DNA of 64,000 bases from Laburnicola sp. R22_1 (GCA_014281115.1 JACONQ010000014.1:1240001-1304000); one strand, 5' to 3'; counted from the first letter of the stretch, positions 36,064 through 47,662 are shown. Numbers and translations: made by a program. Notes: generated by a model from the sequence alone, not told the origin.

Positions 36064-37935
36064 ATGGAGGCTGCCCTAGAGTTGTTAAAATCGCTGAAGC
36101 TTGGAGAGAAGCCTAATTATACTCAGACTGCGAAAAAGTACGGTGTTGATCGAACGTTGCTGTCGAAGCGTCACCGCGGGGTTATCGGCAGCTATGCGGA
36201 GAAAGTCGATAATATGCGCCTTCTCAACTCTACACAGGAAACTGAGCTCGTACAATATATTGATAAGCTCTGTGTACGAGGGCTACCACCTACAAGGGAG
36301 ATGATACGGAATTTCGCAGCAGAAATAGCAGGAAAAGAGCCAGGAAAAAACTGGGTTGATCGCTTTATTGCGCGGCATCACATTGAGCTTATATCTTAAT
36401 GGGCATCCGGCATCGATTCCACACGCCACAGAGCTAACTCTGCCTTTAAATACGCCCTATATTTTAAGCTCCTAGACCAGAAGATAACTTAGTACGATAT
36501 CGAGGCTCGCAATATCTACAATATGGATGAGAAGGGCTTCTTAATTGGTGTGCTGTCAAAAATAAAGCGCGTGTTCTCCCGCCATCGATATAATCACAGA
36601 GGCGTGAAACAAGCACTTTAGGACAGCAATAGGGAGTAGATAACTACGATAGCCTGTATTTGCGCCAACGGCAGCTATCTTACGCCTGCGCTGATTTATC
36701 AGGCTGTTTCTAGCAAGATACAAGACTTATGGCTTTAAGATTTCGACCCTGCAGAGCACAAAACCTTCTTCGCCTCATCGCCCAGTGGATGGACCAACAA
36801 CAAGCTAGGGCTCGCATGGCTTGAACAGGTGTTTAATCGCGAAACAAAAGCAAAGGCAAGACGATCATATTGTCTACTCATCCTTGACGGCTATGGCTCA
36901 CATATATTGATGGAGTTTATCAAGTTTTGCGACAACAATCGGATTCTTCTGGCTATCTATCCTCCCTACGCTACCTACACCTTGCAGCCGCTTGATGTCT
37001 GCCTTTTCAAGCCTCTATCAACTGCCTACTCAAACGAGCTCTCTGAGTTCATGTATAGCTGCCAGGGCATCTCCGCGATTATAAAAAGAGACTTCTTCCG
37101 CTTGTTCTATAAGGCCTGGCATACAACGTTTAAGGAAAAGACGATCTTAACGGCTTTTTAAGTCACAGGGCTTTCGCCGTTAGACCTAGAGGCTATACTT
37201 AAGAAGTTTAAAATAGAGGAGACTGAGAGGCCCTTATCAAGCGATAGTACTACTTCCGTACTCAGCGCTTCAGATTGGAGAAAGATTGAGCGATTACTGC
37301 GCCAGGTAGTGGAGGATATCTACGATCGACGCTCCCAACAGCTAAGCTAGACGATTCACGTGATGGCTGTACAAAAACAGCTCCTCTAGTATGAAAACGA
37401 GCGACTTAGAGGGGCCTTTGTTAATAAGAAGAAGCGCCGTTAATGTGGCAGGCCTCTATTACTTAAGGCACCGCAGGAGTATAATAGTGGAGCTATATTC
37501 TAGTCGCTATCCAAAGTCAAGGACGCCCGCGATCGCCAAGCACAAAAGGATGCCGACGAGCAGCTACTACAACAACAGAAGTTTGAGGAGATCAAGCGTA
37601 GGGAGCAGCAGAAGCAGGAGAAGGCTACCATGCTTGAAGAGAGGCAGCGCATGAGAGAGGTGGCCAAAGAAATACGCCTTTAAGAACAGCGCGAGAAGGC
37701 CGTGCAGCGCGAAGAAGCTAGGATCGCGCGCGAAGCCAAAAGCAACTCCAACAAGATATACAATTCTCCAAAAGGGTAATAGACGCCGTCAAAGGCCTTT
37801 GCACCACCTCCTCAAGTCGCTAAGGAGACAGAGGATGTTGGTGTGGATATATCATCTGTAGTTGATGTGGTGCCTACACCCGGCCCTGCCACGCGCACCC
37901 GCAAAGTACGCCTCCCACAGAGGTATCGCACGTAG
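36064..37935 (+). pseudogene. pogo/Fot-type transposase, many nonsense codons
   Basis: One frame runs 623 codons from ATG 36064 to TAG 37933, interrupted by at least nine stops (first at 36397) but no detected frameshift. The N-terminus has a Psq-type helix-turn-helix (NYTQTAKKYGVDRTLLSKR) and a CENP-B-type second helix-turn-helix (RGLPPTREMIRNFAAEI, GKNWVDRFIARH). The DDE domain contains YNMDEKGF, LLILDGYGSH and the family motif YPPYATYTLQPLDVCLF. The C-terminal part is rich in Lys, Arg, Gln and Glu (coiled-coil-like). Stops are TAA or TAG at likely former CAA, CAG or TGG codons, as RIP produces. Confidence 0.87.
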
Positions 37936-38052
37936 TTTATCGTTACCAATCAATCAAATAGGTCCTTAAAAGCCCTCCACTAAAAAATCTCGCGATAATA
38001 CAATATATATGCGACTCTACAGCTGCAAAAGTTGTGGGTGTGGGCATCTGGA

Positions 38053-38086
38053 AACCGTGCACCAGGTGGGGCCGTGCACCAGGTGG
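38053..38086 (-). repeat. Right-end pair of 17-bp units of the pogo element
   Basis: Two tandem copies of the inverted unit; the outer copy (38070-38086) begins GGCCGTGCACC and the inner one (38053-38069) has AA in place of the first GG. Confidence 0.85.
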
Positions 38087-38202
38087 TGACCCACGGTATC
38101 GGTTCAACCGATATCGCCTATATTGCCAATATTGGTTTAAAAAAGCTTGGCATTGCAAATTTTGCTTCATTTTGCTTTGTACGATAGAAATTAACAAGTA
38201 AA

Positions 38203-40278
38203 ATGTCTCTATTAGCCGAAGAAAGCGAAGCCTTGTCTACTCTTTCAGTTCCTTCAACAAAGAAATCACGAAAGACATCTCCTATCCATGCGCACTGTCG
38301 TACGCCAATAGTAGAAGAAAAGGAGGAGAAGCCTAAAGCAAAATGGATATGGTGCAAGCATTGCTAGTTCGTTGCTCAGAACACAACGAATATGAGAAAT
38401 CATCTTAGTTCAACTCATAATATTCGAATCCCTACAACAACTTCGGCTATTCGTACGATAGCAGCCGACACCGTGGATTCATTATACGCGAAGCTCCTCC
38501 TCCAGCTTGGCGATAAAGATAACCTTGACCAAGAGATCCTTCAGCGTACGGTTAAACAGGAGGTTGTTGACGAAACGCTTCTTAACTTGGTTATCGTACG
38601 ACGGCTTCCATTCTCATGTGTAGAATGGCCAGAATTCCATGCCTTCGTCCAGGCGTTGAACCCTCAAGGCCTAGTCTTTATGCCAACATCTCACAATACA
38701 CTCAAAAAGAATGTTTCCTCCTGGTTTTATCAAGCAAAAGACATCGTACGAAAACGCCTTCAGTCGTCCCGAACACGTATCCACCTTGCGCTTGACATCT
38801 GGACGTCCCCTAGTCACGATCTATTGCTTGGAGTCTGTGCTAGCTTTGTTGATGCTCAGGACTCCTTTCGCAATATTCTTATTGCGTTACGCATCGTACG
38901 AGGCCATAGTGGTCAAAGTCAATGGGATGCTCTGCTTCCAGTCCTTAAAGAGTATGGAATTGAGGATAAGATTGGTGTTATTATTGGTGATAACTCAACT
39001 ACAAACGACACACTATGTCGTACGATAGCTAGTTACCTCACATCTGAAAAAAACATAAACTGGATTCAGACACACTCACGGCTTCGATGTATGGGTCATA
39101 TCCTAAACCTAACCGTACAGGCCTTTCTATTCTTAAGTAACAACGAAGAGAATGAGATAGGCTTGTACGATGAAGAGGAGGCAAGAGATGAAGAGCTAGA
39201 TGAGAAGCGTGAAAAAGAAAGAGCTACAAATATTCGTACGAAAATGGGCGTTATGGGGAAGGTCCATAATATCGTTGTGCACATACGTGCTTCACCACAG
39301 CGTATGAACGAGTTTAAAGCAGCTGCTGGAAAGTCAATTCCGCTTGACAATCGTACGAGATGGAATAGCTGGTATCGAATGCTTCAGACTACGCTTGAAC
39401 CACTTGTTCTTAATGCTGTACGAAACTACACTGAACAGCATATTGCCCAAGGAACGCTTGACAAAAGAGATGACTTGAGCAACTCAGACATTACTCTTCT
39501 TCGTACGATAGCCAACTTTCTTGGTGTTTTCAACAGTGCGAGCCTATGGCTTGAAGGTCAACAATCAACAATTGAACGAGTTCTTGAAGTGGTAGAGATT
39601 ATTGAAGCGCATTTCGCGCTATCACTAGTACGTCGTACGATAAGGGTTATTCTAGTATACTAACTTAAACAGAAAACTCTAAAGCAACTCAAATCTCGTG
39701 TAGAGAACTCAAAAGCAAAGCTTGATTACTATATATCAAAGCTTGACCAAACGCCATACTACGCAGCTGCTCGAATTCTAAACCCAGAGGCTCGTACGAC
39801 CTGGGTTAAATACACAAGTTACACCCTTCGGGTTACTGCTCTTTGGGAGAAGTATCGTCGGGAGAACTGTATTACCTCTTCCTCGTACGATACTATGCTT
39901 GTGCCAAACCAAGCAGAACAGCAGCCAATCAATAGATTTGAGCAGCTTCGTCAGAACCTAAGAGAAAAACACAGCCGGCCTCAGAGTCAGGATGAATTTG
40001 AGAACTACTGTAATGAAGCAGTCTCGTACAATACTAAAATTTCAGCTATTGAGTGGTGGTTGCAGGATACACAGAAGCAGCGATGGCCGCAGCTATCCTC
40101 TTGGGCAATTGAGGTTCTCTCAATACCATCTATGAGTGATAAGCCAGAGCGAATCTTCTCAGGTGGCCGTCGTACGGTTTCATGGGACAAAACTTCAACA
40201 ACGGCTGCTATACTTGAGCAGCTTGAATGTGGGCGGGATTGGAAGAGAGGAGACTTGCTTATAGATAACTTTCAATAG
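38203..40278 (+). pseudogene. hAT transposase of the composite element (two nonsense codons)
   Basis: A single frame of 691 codons runs from ATG 38203 to TAG 40276, broken by TAG at 38365-38367 and TAA at 39661-39663; both are one C-to-T change from CAG or CAA. A BED-type zinc finger lies at the start (WIWCKHC, then MRNHLSSTH). The catalytic core includes LALDIWTSPSHDLLLG (about 38788-38835), VIIGDNSTTNDT (about 38977-39012) and CMGHILNLTVQAFL (about 39088-39129), followed by DNRTRWNSWYRML. The C-terminal dimerisation region contains WWLQDTQKQRWPQLSSWAIE, VLSIPSMSDKPERIFSGGRR. Transposase would bind the element ends and excise it. At least fifteen exact CGTACG palindromes lie within or beside this gene. 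Confidence 0.88.
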
Positions 40279-40292
40279 TATGTTATCGTACG
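38299..40292. repeat. Dispersed CGTACG palindromes in the hAT transposase part
   Basis: Exact CGTACG begins at 38299, 38452, 38545, 38595, 38745, 38895, 39019, 39235, 39352, 39502, 39634, 39793, 39884, 40171 and 40287. One-base variants occur near 38179, 39114, 39165 and 39418. The usual context is TCGTACGA. Chance expectation is about one per 4 kb. Confidence 0.9.
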
Positions 40293-40331
40293 AGCCAAAA
40301 CTTTGTTGTTTTAGTACTATATCGTTACTTC

Positions 40332-40342
40332 CTCAAGCAGGG
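40332..40342. repeat. Left target duplication (CTCAAGCAGGG) of the LINE
   Basis: Identical 11-bp copy at 46572-46582, directly after the LINE 3' tail. Length variable from 7 to 20 bp is usual for LINE insertions. Confidence 0.78.
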
Positions 40343-40470
40343 GGACCACCTTCACCAACTTTTGGAATTTTGAGAAAGTGGTAAAATTGCTAAATCTTTA
40401 TCTCGTTTATCTCAGTTTCATCTGAAATCCGACTCCTAGCCATCCCCAGGCACCGCACGCGTGCGGTGGG

Positions 40471-42117
40471 TTGATGATAGCGATGGAGACGCCTCAGAGG
40501 CCCCCTCCAGGGGCTTCTACAGTGACTCGCCCCCCAGACCCTGAGTCTGCGCGGCAGACTAACATCCAGCACCCCTCTAGGAAGCGCCAACAGACCGATG
40601 TCCGCCCTCCTAGACGCCTTTCCTTTGGTGGAGGCGTGCCTATCCGCCCAGAAGCTGCTATAGATACAGCAGCCAACGCCCTTAACTCCCACCTTACGGC
40701 TGCGCGCAAGGCGGCAGAGACCCAGGAGAAAGTCGCAATAGCTATAGCCGAAGCTATCGACCACTGCATCGCTAATCTTAAGCGCCCAGAGGAGCTAGCG
40801 GCTGCCTCTACCCTCCGCAACCGCCTTATACAGACACTGAAAAATTTAGCCACGCCAAGCCTTCGTCCTAATGTAGTTAGGACCGGCTACGACTCGACAA
40901 CCACCGCCTACACCACAGACAGCGACAGCGATCTTGCCGCCCAGCCTCAGAGGACATAGGCAAGTGTGGCATCCGCCTCCCACAGAGATAGCGGATACAC
41001 GACCACAGCTAGTAGCAGGAAATCCACAACCGCGGCCAAGCGGCAAACTACACCTAGACAGGCAGCAGACCCACAGATCTTGCTCACAGTCGCAAACCCG
41101 GCCAACCGGCTAGGTCAAACCTCTGCCTTCGCTGTACGAACGGCTATCTGCGCCGCTACAGGGCTCGACCTCAGCGCTATCCCTACGGCCACAAGGACCC
41201 GCACGGGGTGGGCCATCACCCCAGCCTCCAACGACATACGACAGCAACTCATGGAACAGGAAAAGAAGGAATCAATGATGAGATCCATTGAAGCTAACAG
41301 CGCTGAGTTGCCCATGCGATAGGTTAACTACGCCGTACCTAGAGTACCTAGCAGCTACCGCTCGCTGCTAGGGGAAGACGTGCCCTACTCCCTCCAGATG
41401 GTAGCGGAAGAGGCTTACACGCAGACAAAACAACACCCTACTAACTGCTGCCCCTCCTAACACGGCCCTAATCAATTTGGACACACCACCTGGATAGTGT
41501 CCTTTGAAAAGCCTGCGGCGGCTTTCCGCCTCTTTGGTGCCAGCGACCTATCCCGCGAGATAATCAAGAAGCAGGCTATAGAACGCCATGACCCTAGCTG
41601 CTAGGGCTACTGCAACGCGGCACAATGCACACGCGCACCCTGCTGCCGCAACTGTGGAAAGAAACCTAGCGAGCACGAAGGCCTAATAGGAGACAACTGC
41701 GCTCACAAGCAACAATGCCCCAACTGCTGCGGCCCACACGCCGCAGACGACCCTACCTGCTTAGTGAAACCCAGGCGGGTGAATAATCGCATTATCCGAC
41801 CAACTCGCCGCGAACTGGCGACACTAAGACGCGCCGGACAGAAGGCCTTTAACTAGCTACACAACCTACAGCCTCAATCCGAGCTCACCACCCAGGGCCA
41901 AGACACCTCCCCTAGCGGAGAAGACGACACCAGAGAAGAAGCCCCTCTTAACGGCAATAACGCCGCCCCCGCCAGGGCTAACGTCCAGACAGACACTCAA
42001 ACTGAACCCGTGCTGACACTACCAGATCAGCCAGAGCAGGAACCGATGGCCCTAAGCCATCGTCCCCTAAGAGGACCTCGACGCTCGACCCCGTACCCCG
42101 ACACCGCCTCACGATAA
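40471..42117 (+). pseudogene. LINE ORF1, nucleic-acid-binding protein
   Basis: One frame of 549 codons has in-frame stops near 40957, 41320, 41458, 41602 and 41855. The N-terminal half is Pro/Ala/Thr-rich with a helical segment. The C-terminal half carries CCHC-type zinc motifs: CRNCGKKPSEHEGLIGDNC (about 41644-41700) and CPNCCGPHAADDPTC (about 41716-41760). ORF1 proteins of Tad-like LINEs bind element RNA. The frame end overlaps the beginning of the ORF2 frame. Confidence 0.83.
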
Positions 42118-42119
42118 GC

Positions 42120-45100
42120 GGCCCCACGCTTATCGAGCAGGCCTATGCGATCCTCTGCGCCTATTAGCGGCAGCCTAAACCTCGCTGCGCTCTCTGCTAG
42201 AAGCGCGAGACAAGAAGATTACACCTAGTCCTCCTTATAGGAGGACTAGACTATGGACGAATCCTTAAGTTAATGAGGAACAACCGCCGCAGATTCACCC
42301 TACGTAGGGACCCTGACATTAAAGTATGCTGGACAAACGTTGGCAGAAGCGGCCTAGCACACACAGCCGCCCTTGAGATCGCTTTTACGGAGGGCATCGA
42401 CATTATTTGCATGCAAGAGCTGGCTACCTGGCCAGGCACACGCACTTTAAACCACCCTGGCTATAACCTCCACCTACTAGTGGACGGCTGGGACAGCTGG
42501 GAGACCTGGGAGGCAGAACGCCCCCAAGTCCTTATCTTTACCTGTAAGGGCAACCGATTGAAAATTACACCATGTACTCCACTTCATGACCGGGACATGC
42601 AGTGGATCGACGTTAACGGAATCTTAATACTTAATGCCTACTGGGCGCCACAGACTACGCCCGTTCTCGACTACATTACCCACCTCACCCCGCCTAACAG
42701 GTGCCTTGCTGGGGGCGACCTTAACGCTAAACACGACATGTTCGAACCTGGTGTCACGACTACACAGGGCGGCGCTGAACTGGCCTAATGGGCCACAGAC
42801 AGCGGCATGGATTACATTGGCGAGCCCGGAGTCCCCACCCACCGGGCGGGACACGTCATAGACCTCTCTTTCTGTAACATCCCCTTCGCTACCACAGCTG
42901 TACGGTCGGACATGAACTGCGGCTCAGACCACAACATGCTAGTTACCACAATACCTGGCAGAGGACAGGAGCCGCTCGACCAGTTCTAATATAGGGTCCC
43001 CACTACGAAGCTCCTGTTATTTATTGACGCTGTCGCTAATGGGATAAAGGGCGCTCCTAGCTTAGACGGGCCACAGACCCGCGAGCACGTTGACAGGCGC
43101 GTCGCTGCCTTAGAAGAAGTCCTTACTGACGCCCTAAAGACGGTAGGTAGGAAGAAAAGAGGCATAGGCTATTTGGCGCCCTGGTGGATAGACGCCTGCA
43201 AACAAGCTTACTGGGCACACTTAAACTCGCTAGATGGCCACACCAGCTAGGGCCCTTCTGAGGAGACGCGCACTTTCCTAGCGACAGTCCGTAAGGCAAA
43301 GAAGGAATACTGGCGACACACTATAGACAACGCAGAAGACGACTAGGAACTCTTCTGAATTATTAATTGGCATAAGCTAGAACCCACTAGAACCTAGGCG
43401 CTAATGGTCTTCAGAGGCATGGAGGCGACTGAAGACAAAGACAAGGCTGAGATGCTTCGACAAGCACTGCTCTGCAGATTCACGGCGGAGGACGACCTGC
43501 TGGAACCGCCCTCCCCACAAGAGAACCACATCATCCCTTGGGACACGTACCTGTCTATCGAAGAGACGGAGCGCTGCGTGATTGGGGTCTCCAGCACCTC
43601 ACCAGGCGCTGATGGCATAACCGTCCGGCTGCTTACAGCATGCTGGAACTACATTGGACAGTACGTCTGCGACATCTACCGCGACCTACTTGAACTCGAT
43701 TACTATCCTGCCGCCTGGACGGACGGGGAGATCGTGTTCATCAAGAAGCTCGGCAAGAAGGACGACACGGTCCCAGGCTCTATGAGACCCCTCGCCATGC
43801 TACTCTGCCTCGGCAAGGGATTCGAAAGGATTGTCGCCCGGCGCATAGCCCACTTAGCTGTGCTGCACGGCGTACTAAGCCCCCAACACGGGGGGGCTCT
43901 GCCAAAAAGGTCAGCCATGGACTTAATTGCCGCCTTCACCCACGAAGTGGAACTGGCCTTCAGCAAAGGCCAGCACGTCACCATGGTTACTATGGACGTG
44001 CTTGGGGCCTTCGACGCCCTCCTCGTCAACCAACTGCTACACCAAATGAAAGAACAAGGCTGGCACCAAAAAGTCCTCGTGCTTACGCGCAACATTCTTA
44101 CGAACCGACACATACTTGTTCGCTATGGCCAACACCGATCCAGCCGCCACCTAGTGGCTTGCGGCACCCCACAGGGCTCGCCCCTTTCACTAGTTATCTA
44201 CATGCTGTACCTGGCGGAACTTCTCCTCCAGGACACTACACTGCGATTCGGATATGCTAATAACATCTGCCTATACAGAGCCTCGCACAGCCTCAACCTT
44301 AACGTTGAACAACTCGCCAAAGACGTCCGCAAGATTAACGGATACGGCGCGGACAATAAGATCGCTTTCTCACTAGACAAGCTTGAAATGATCCACCTTA
44401 CACGGCAGAAAGGAGACTACGCTCCTCCCTGTACCGTCGACGAGAACCTCACCATACACCCCATTCTCCCCACAAGTGAAAACAGGGCCTTGCGCTGGCT
44501 GGGCGTGTGGTTTGACAGGAAGCTGACCTTCAAGGCCCACGTCGCGACTCGCGCCGCCAAGACAAGGGTGGTCGCACATCACATCCGCAGCCTGGCTCGG
44601 ATCAAACACGGCCCCCCACCGGGGTCCCTCCGCAAGGCGGTGATCGCCTGCGTCCTCCCACGGCTCCTGTACGGCGCGGAGGCCTGGTACGGAGGCAGGA
44701 CAAAGCCCTCCAGAATCACGTGCCAATCGAGAAGCGCTGTGGTAAGCACCCGACTAGGCTGGCACATTGACGCACTCGACAAAGTCCTCAAGCAGGCATG
44801 TAGAGCCGTCGTACCGGCCTATCGGACCACACCCACCACCGCCGTCTTTAGGGACGCAGGTCTCCCTTCAGCGGCAGTGGCACTTAAGACATGCAAGCTT
44901 CGCTTCGCAGCACACCTGCTAACAATTAACGATAAGCACCCGCTAACTGCTAGAACCCTCCTGCCCACAGTTAGAAGAGGCCGAGGCGCAGGCCTCCCAC
45001 AGAGAGCCCGCTCGAAGGTACAGCAACTCGCACAGATCTTCGACCTAGTACCCCAACTGGAGTTCCGCGCCCCCCACTACTCCCGCGGGAGCCGCGCCGA

Positions 45101-46052
45101 CCCCACAGGCCGAGTGGCCAAGAAGGACGCCGCCCGTCACTTCAAGGAGTGGTGGGCTCTCCTCCCGCCAACCGCTATCACCGTCTTCTCAGACGGCTCC
45201 GAACAATGGATTGACGGCGTTAAGCACGTCACATACGGCTACGCCGTATACGAAGGGCAGGCCCTCACCCTGCAGGGCAACGGCTCCCTCAACCCCAGGT
45301 CCCACGTTTTTGATGCCGAAGCTGTCGGCGCGTGGCGAGGACTCGCCCACACGCTCAATACGCCCGCCTACTAGCTGAGACGCATATACATGTGCATTGA
45401 CAACACTTCTGTTATATGGTGCATAAGAGGCAACCCGTCCCCCTCCTCGCAGTGGGCGTTCGTTAGGTGCTAGGAGACAATGGAGAACTTGGACATCGCT
45501 GTCCGGTGGGCCCCAGGTCACTGCGAAATAGAAGGGAATGAATTGGCGGACCAGCTAGCCGACGACGCAGCAAAGTCCCCTTGACCTCCATACGGCATGG
45601 CAGCTAAGCCTACGGTCTTAGGCCTTAAGTCAGACGTTCGCGCCTACACTAGGAGCGCTGAGATGGACTGGTGGCGCGCCCGCTCGCCTAAGTTGTCTAA
45701 ATGGTACATGCAGTGGGACCTCACTTACCGCCCTGCGAAACAGCCAAAGGAGCTCACCCTCCAACGACCGACGCTTGCTAAGCTGTTGTCTATGCGCACC
45801 CGCCATGGACACTACGCCTGGTACCATAAGAAGTTCAGGCACGAAGACGCTGTCACAGAATGCCCCTGCGGGGCAGACCTAGCGCCCGACCACATTGTAC
45901 ACTGCCCACGATCAGTTCGAAAGTTCCGCTACTGGCCGAAATGGCTAGCGTGCCCCCCTAGCACCACTAGGGAGGGCGTGGAATACCTGAAGGCACTTGA
46001 GCCAAAAGATTTCCAACTTCTACTTGAACTTATTAACCCTTCAGAAGATTAA
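42120..46052 (+). pseudogene. LINE ORF2: endonuclease, reverse transcriptase, RNase H
   Basis: All parts share one frame. The endonuclease has CMQELATW, LAGGDLNAKH and DMNCGSDHN (about 42408-42945). Reverse transcriptase has MRPLAMLLCLGK, PKRSAMDLI, TMDVLGAFD and GTPQGSPLS, but the catalytic box reads YANN (44253-44264), replacing the FADD/YADD of the family by two G-to-A changes. RNase H shows FSDGSEQ, FDAEAVGAWRGL, CIDNTSV and GHCEIEGNELAD (about 45185-45560). A terminal CPCGADLAPDHIVHC zinc motif is typical of the clade. Stops occur in the endonuclease-RT linker and in RNase H, several at tryptophan positions. The start codon is uncertain because the frame is already open upstream. Confidence 0.88.
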
Positions 46053-46554
46053 CACTTAGCAACAAAAAGCTACCTTTTATTCTTAGGCTTAACTTACACT
46101 ATATGGACAGCTCCTCTAGCGCCAACTCTGTTAGAGCTCCCAGCAGGCGTGTCTCTCCCCCGTCAACTTGCTACACGCGGCAACTCCCTACCTACTCTCC
46201 ACTCTCCTTATCCCTCCCTTCCTTTTCTAGCTACTCTCCTTACCTATTCTTACTAGTTACACGCTAAAGTCTTAGCACTTTTCAATACAGTTTTAGGGCA
46301 GCCGAAGCTGCCCCTACTTTAGTTTTAGTTTACATGTATAATAGATACACCCTGACACCTTAGCCTATAGGCAAGAAGACAAAGATTTAGCCCCCGCATG
46401 GAGGGGGGCGGACTCTTACGAGCCGCTGCAAGAGATGGCGATAGCTTCACAGCAAGAAACGCCTTCACCATTTTGGCTGGCTCCAAAACGGTTGCTTGGC
46501 GCGTCCCCATGCCCCATGGGAGGCTAGAACATTGCGTTCCTGGACGTTAATCAA

Positions 46555-46582
46555 TACTACTACTACTACTACTCAAGCAGGG
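46555..46582 (+). repeat. TAC-repeat LINE tail and right target duplication
   Basis: About six TAC units end the LINE and run directly into CTCAAGCAGGG (46572-46582), the second copy of the target duplication. Confidence 0.75.
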
Positions 46583-46691
46583 CTTGGCGTGCCAAGCCCC
46601 GCCGGCAGCGACGTCAAAAGGCAACTGCGCAGGTTCTTCACCTTTACTAAACACACACACACGTTGTAAGTACTACCACATCAATTTCTTT

Positions 46692-47594
46692 CGTACGAGC
46701 CTAAGCAGCAGTTTGTTCAGCCTGCTAAAACACCACCTTTACTTTGTACGAAGCTAACTTCTCAATAGCAGCAGCAGCAGCAGCAGCAACAACAGTAACA
46801 ACAACAACAACAACCATGTAAGTTTGTACAATTGCTACATGTTCAACTACAGGCCACTTGTTCAGCTATCCCCTTTCATTATCGTACTAGACTAACTATT
46901 ATATAGGGCTCTTGTCATCTACAACGCCGCCGTCGTTGCCGCCCAGCTCGCAGGTACGAATGCGAACCCTATTCTCCGTGTTGGAGGGCAGCAGTTGGCC
47001 CCATATGTGCATAGTCCGCAAGGACGAGCAGTCTTAGCCCTTCCAGGGCAGGATGTGGAGATCGTACGAGGCAGCGTACGACTCAATCAAATAGGCTCGC
47101 ATCGTCCTTCGTACATCAACGCCATCCTCATACAATCTCGTGGTGTGGGAGTGGCAACCGAATGCAGCAGCTGCCATACTGCTGTACCAGGCCCACGACC
47201 ATTCCCAGAGTGCCGCCGGGTAGCCGGACACTTTGGCGGGGCATGTGCCAACTGCAAGTGGAGAGACCACGCAGCACGCTGCTCCGTACGAGATGGGGGT
47301 GATGATGCTCCTAATGGTGGACCTCTGCGCCTGGCTCCTCGTGGGCCTAATAGGGATGGGTCGGCAGCACGGCCGTTGTTGATTGAGGATGACGACGACG
47401 ATATGCCTGGGGCTGGGCCCCATAATGCTATTGTTTTAGCATAAGGTACGTACGATATAGCTTTTTTTATTTCTACACTCTTAGCTGTAGGGGATGTCTA
47501 CAGCAACTGCCTATACCCAGCTGTGGGGGGTGTCCACAGTACCTAGACCCTAGGCCTGAACCTTTACGAGGTGTCTAGGATAAGTAGCCGTACG
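46692..47594. repeat. CGTACG palindromes in the DUF3716 part of the hAT element
   Basis: Exact copies begin at 46692, 47063, 47075, 47285, 47449 and 47589, again mostly as TCGTACGA or CGTACGAG. None was seen in the LINE on the left or the pogo element on the right. Confidence 0.88.
46816..47444 (+). CDS. DUF3716-like cysteine-motif protein, second gene of the hAT element
   Basis: The start codon is split by an intron. Exon 1 ends with AT (46816-46817), an intron with donor GTAAGT and a GACTAAC branch site runs 46818-46906, and exon 2 (46907-47444) begins with G, giving ATG and 179 residues. A CAG/CAA-rich leader precedes it. The cysteine motif has pairs C87/C90, C103, C114/C117 and C126, with CSSCHTAVPG, FPECRRV and GGACANCKW, matching my recollection of fungal DUF3716, a short probable metal-binding domain of unknown function. 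An acidic run (IEDDDDD) lies near the C-terminus. The frame is intact although the adjacent transposase is not. It may assist transposition or regulate the element; that role is inference. Confidence 0.68.
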
Positions 47595-47628
47595 AGGCGA
47601 AACTAAGACAGGCTTTGTAAGTCGGGTG

Positions 47629-47662
47629 GGGTAGTTTCCGACACCGGGTAGTTTCCGACACC
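47629..47662. repeat. Two tandem 17-bp units in the second pogo inverted repeat
   Basis: GGGTAGTTTCCGACACC occurs twice in a row. The right end has an inverted pair with a single mismatch in the inner unit. Confidence 0.88.

Larger units (their letters stand above)
35966..38096 (+). mobile_element. pogo/Fot-type transposon inserted near the left hAT end
   Basis: The 2131-bp element is bounded by TA duplications (35964-35965, 38097-38098) and inverted repeats beginning CCGTGGGTCACC. Each inverted repeat contains two head-to-tail 17-bp units (35976-35992 and 35993-36009; 38053-38069 and 38070-38086). It interrupts the hAT element 47 bp from its left tip, between sequences that pair with the right hAT end. 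Confidence 0.88.
40343..46571 (+). mobile_element. Tad1-like non-LTR retrotransposon (LINE), full-length but decayed
   Basis: A 6.2-kb insert carries ORF1 with zinc knuckles and ORF2 with endonuclease, reverse transcriptase and RNase H. It ends in a TAC-repeat tail (46555-46571) and is flanked by an 11-bp duplication. It sits in the hAT element between the transposase gene and the DUF3716-like gene. Both frames have nonsense codons of the RIP type but no obvious frameshifts. The stretch 46053-46554 is the 3' untranslated region. Confidence 0.88.
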
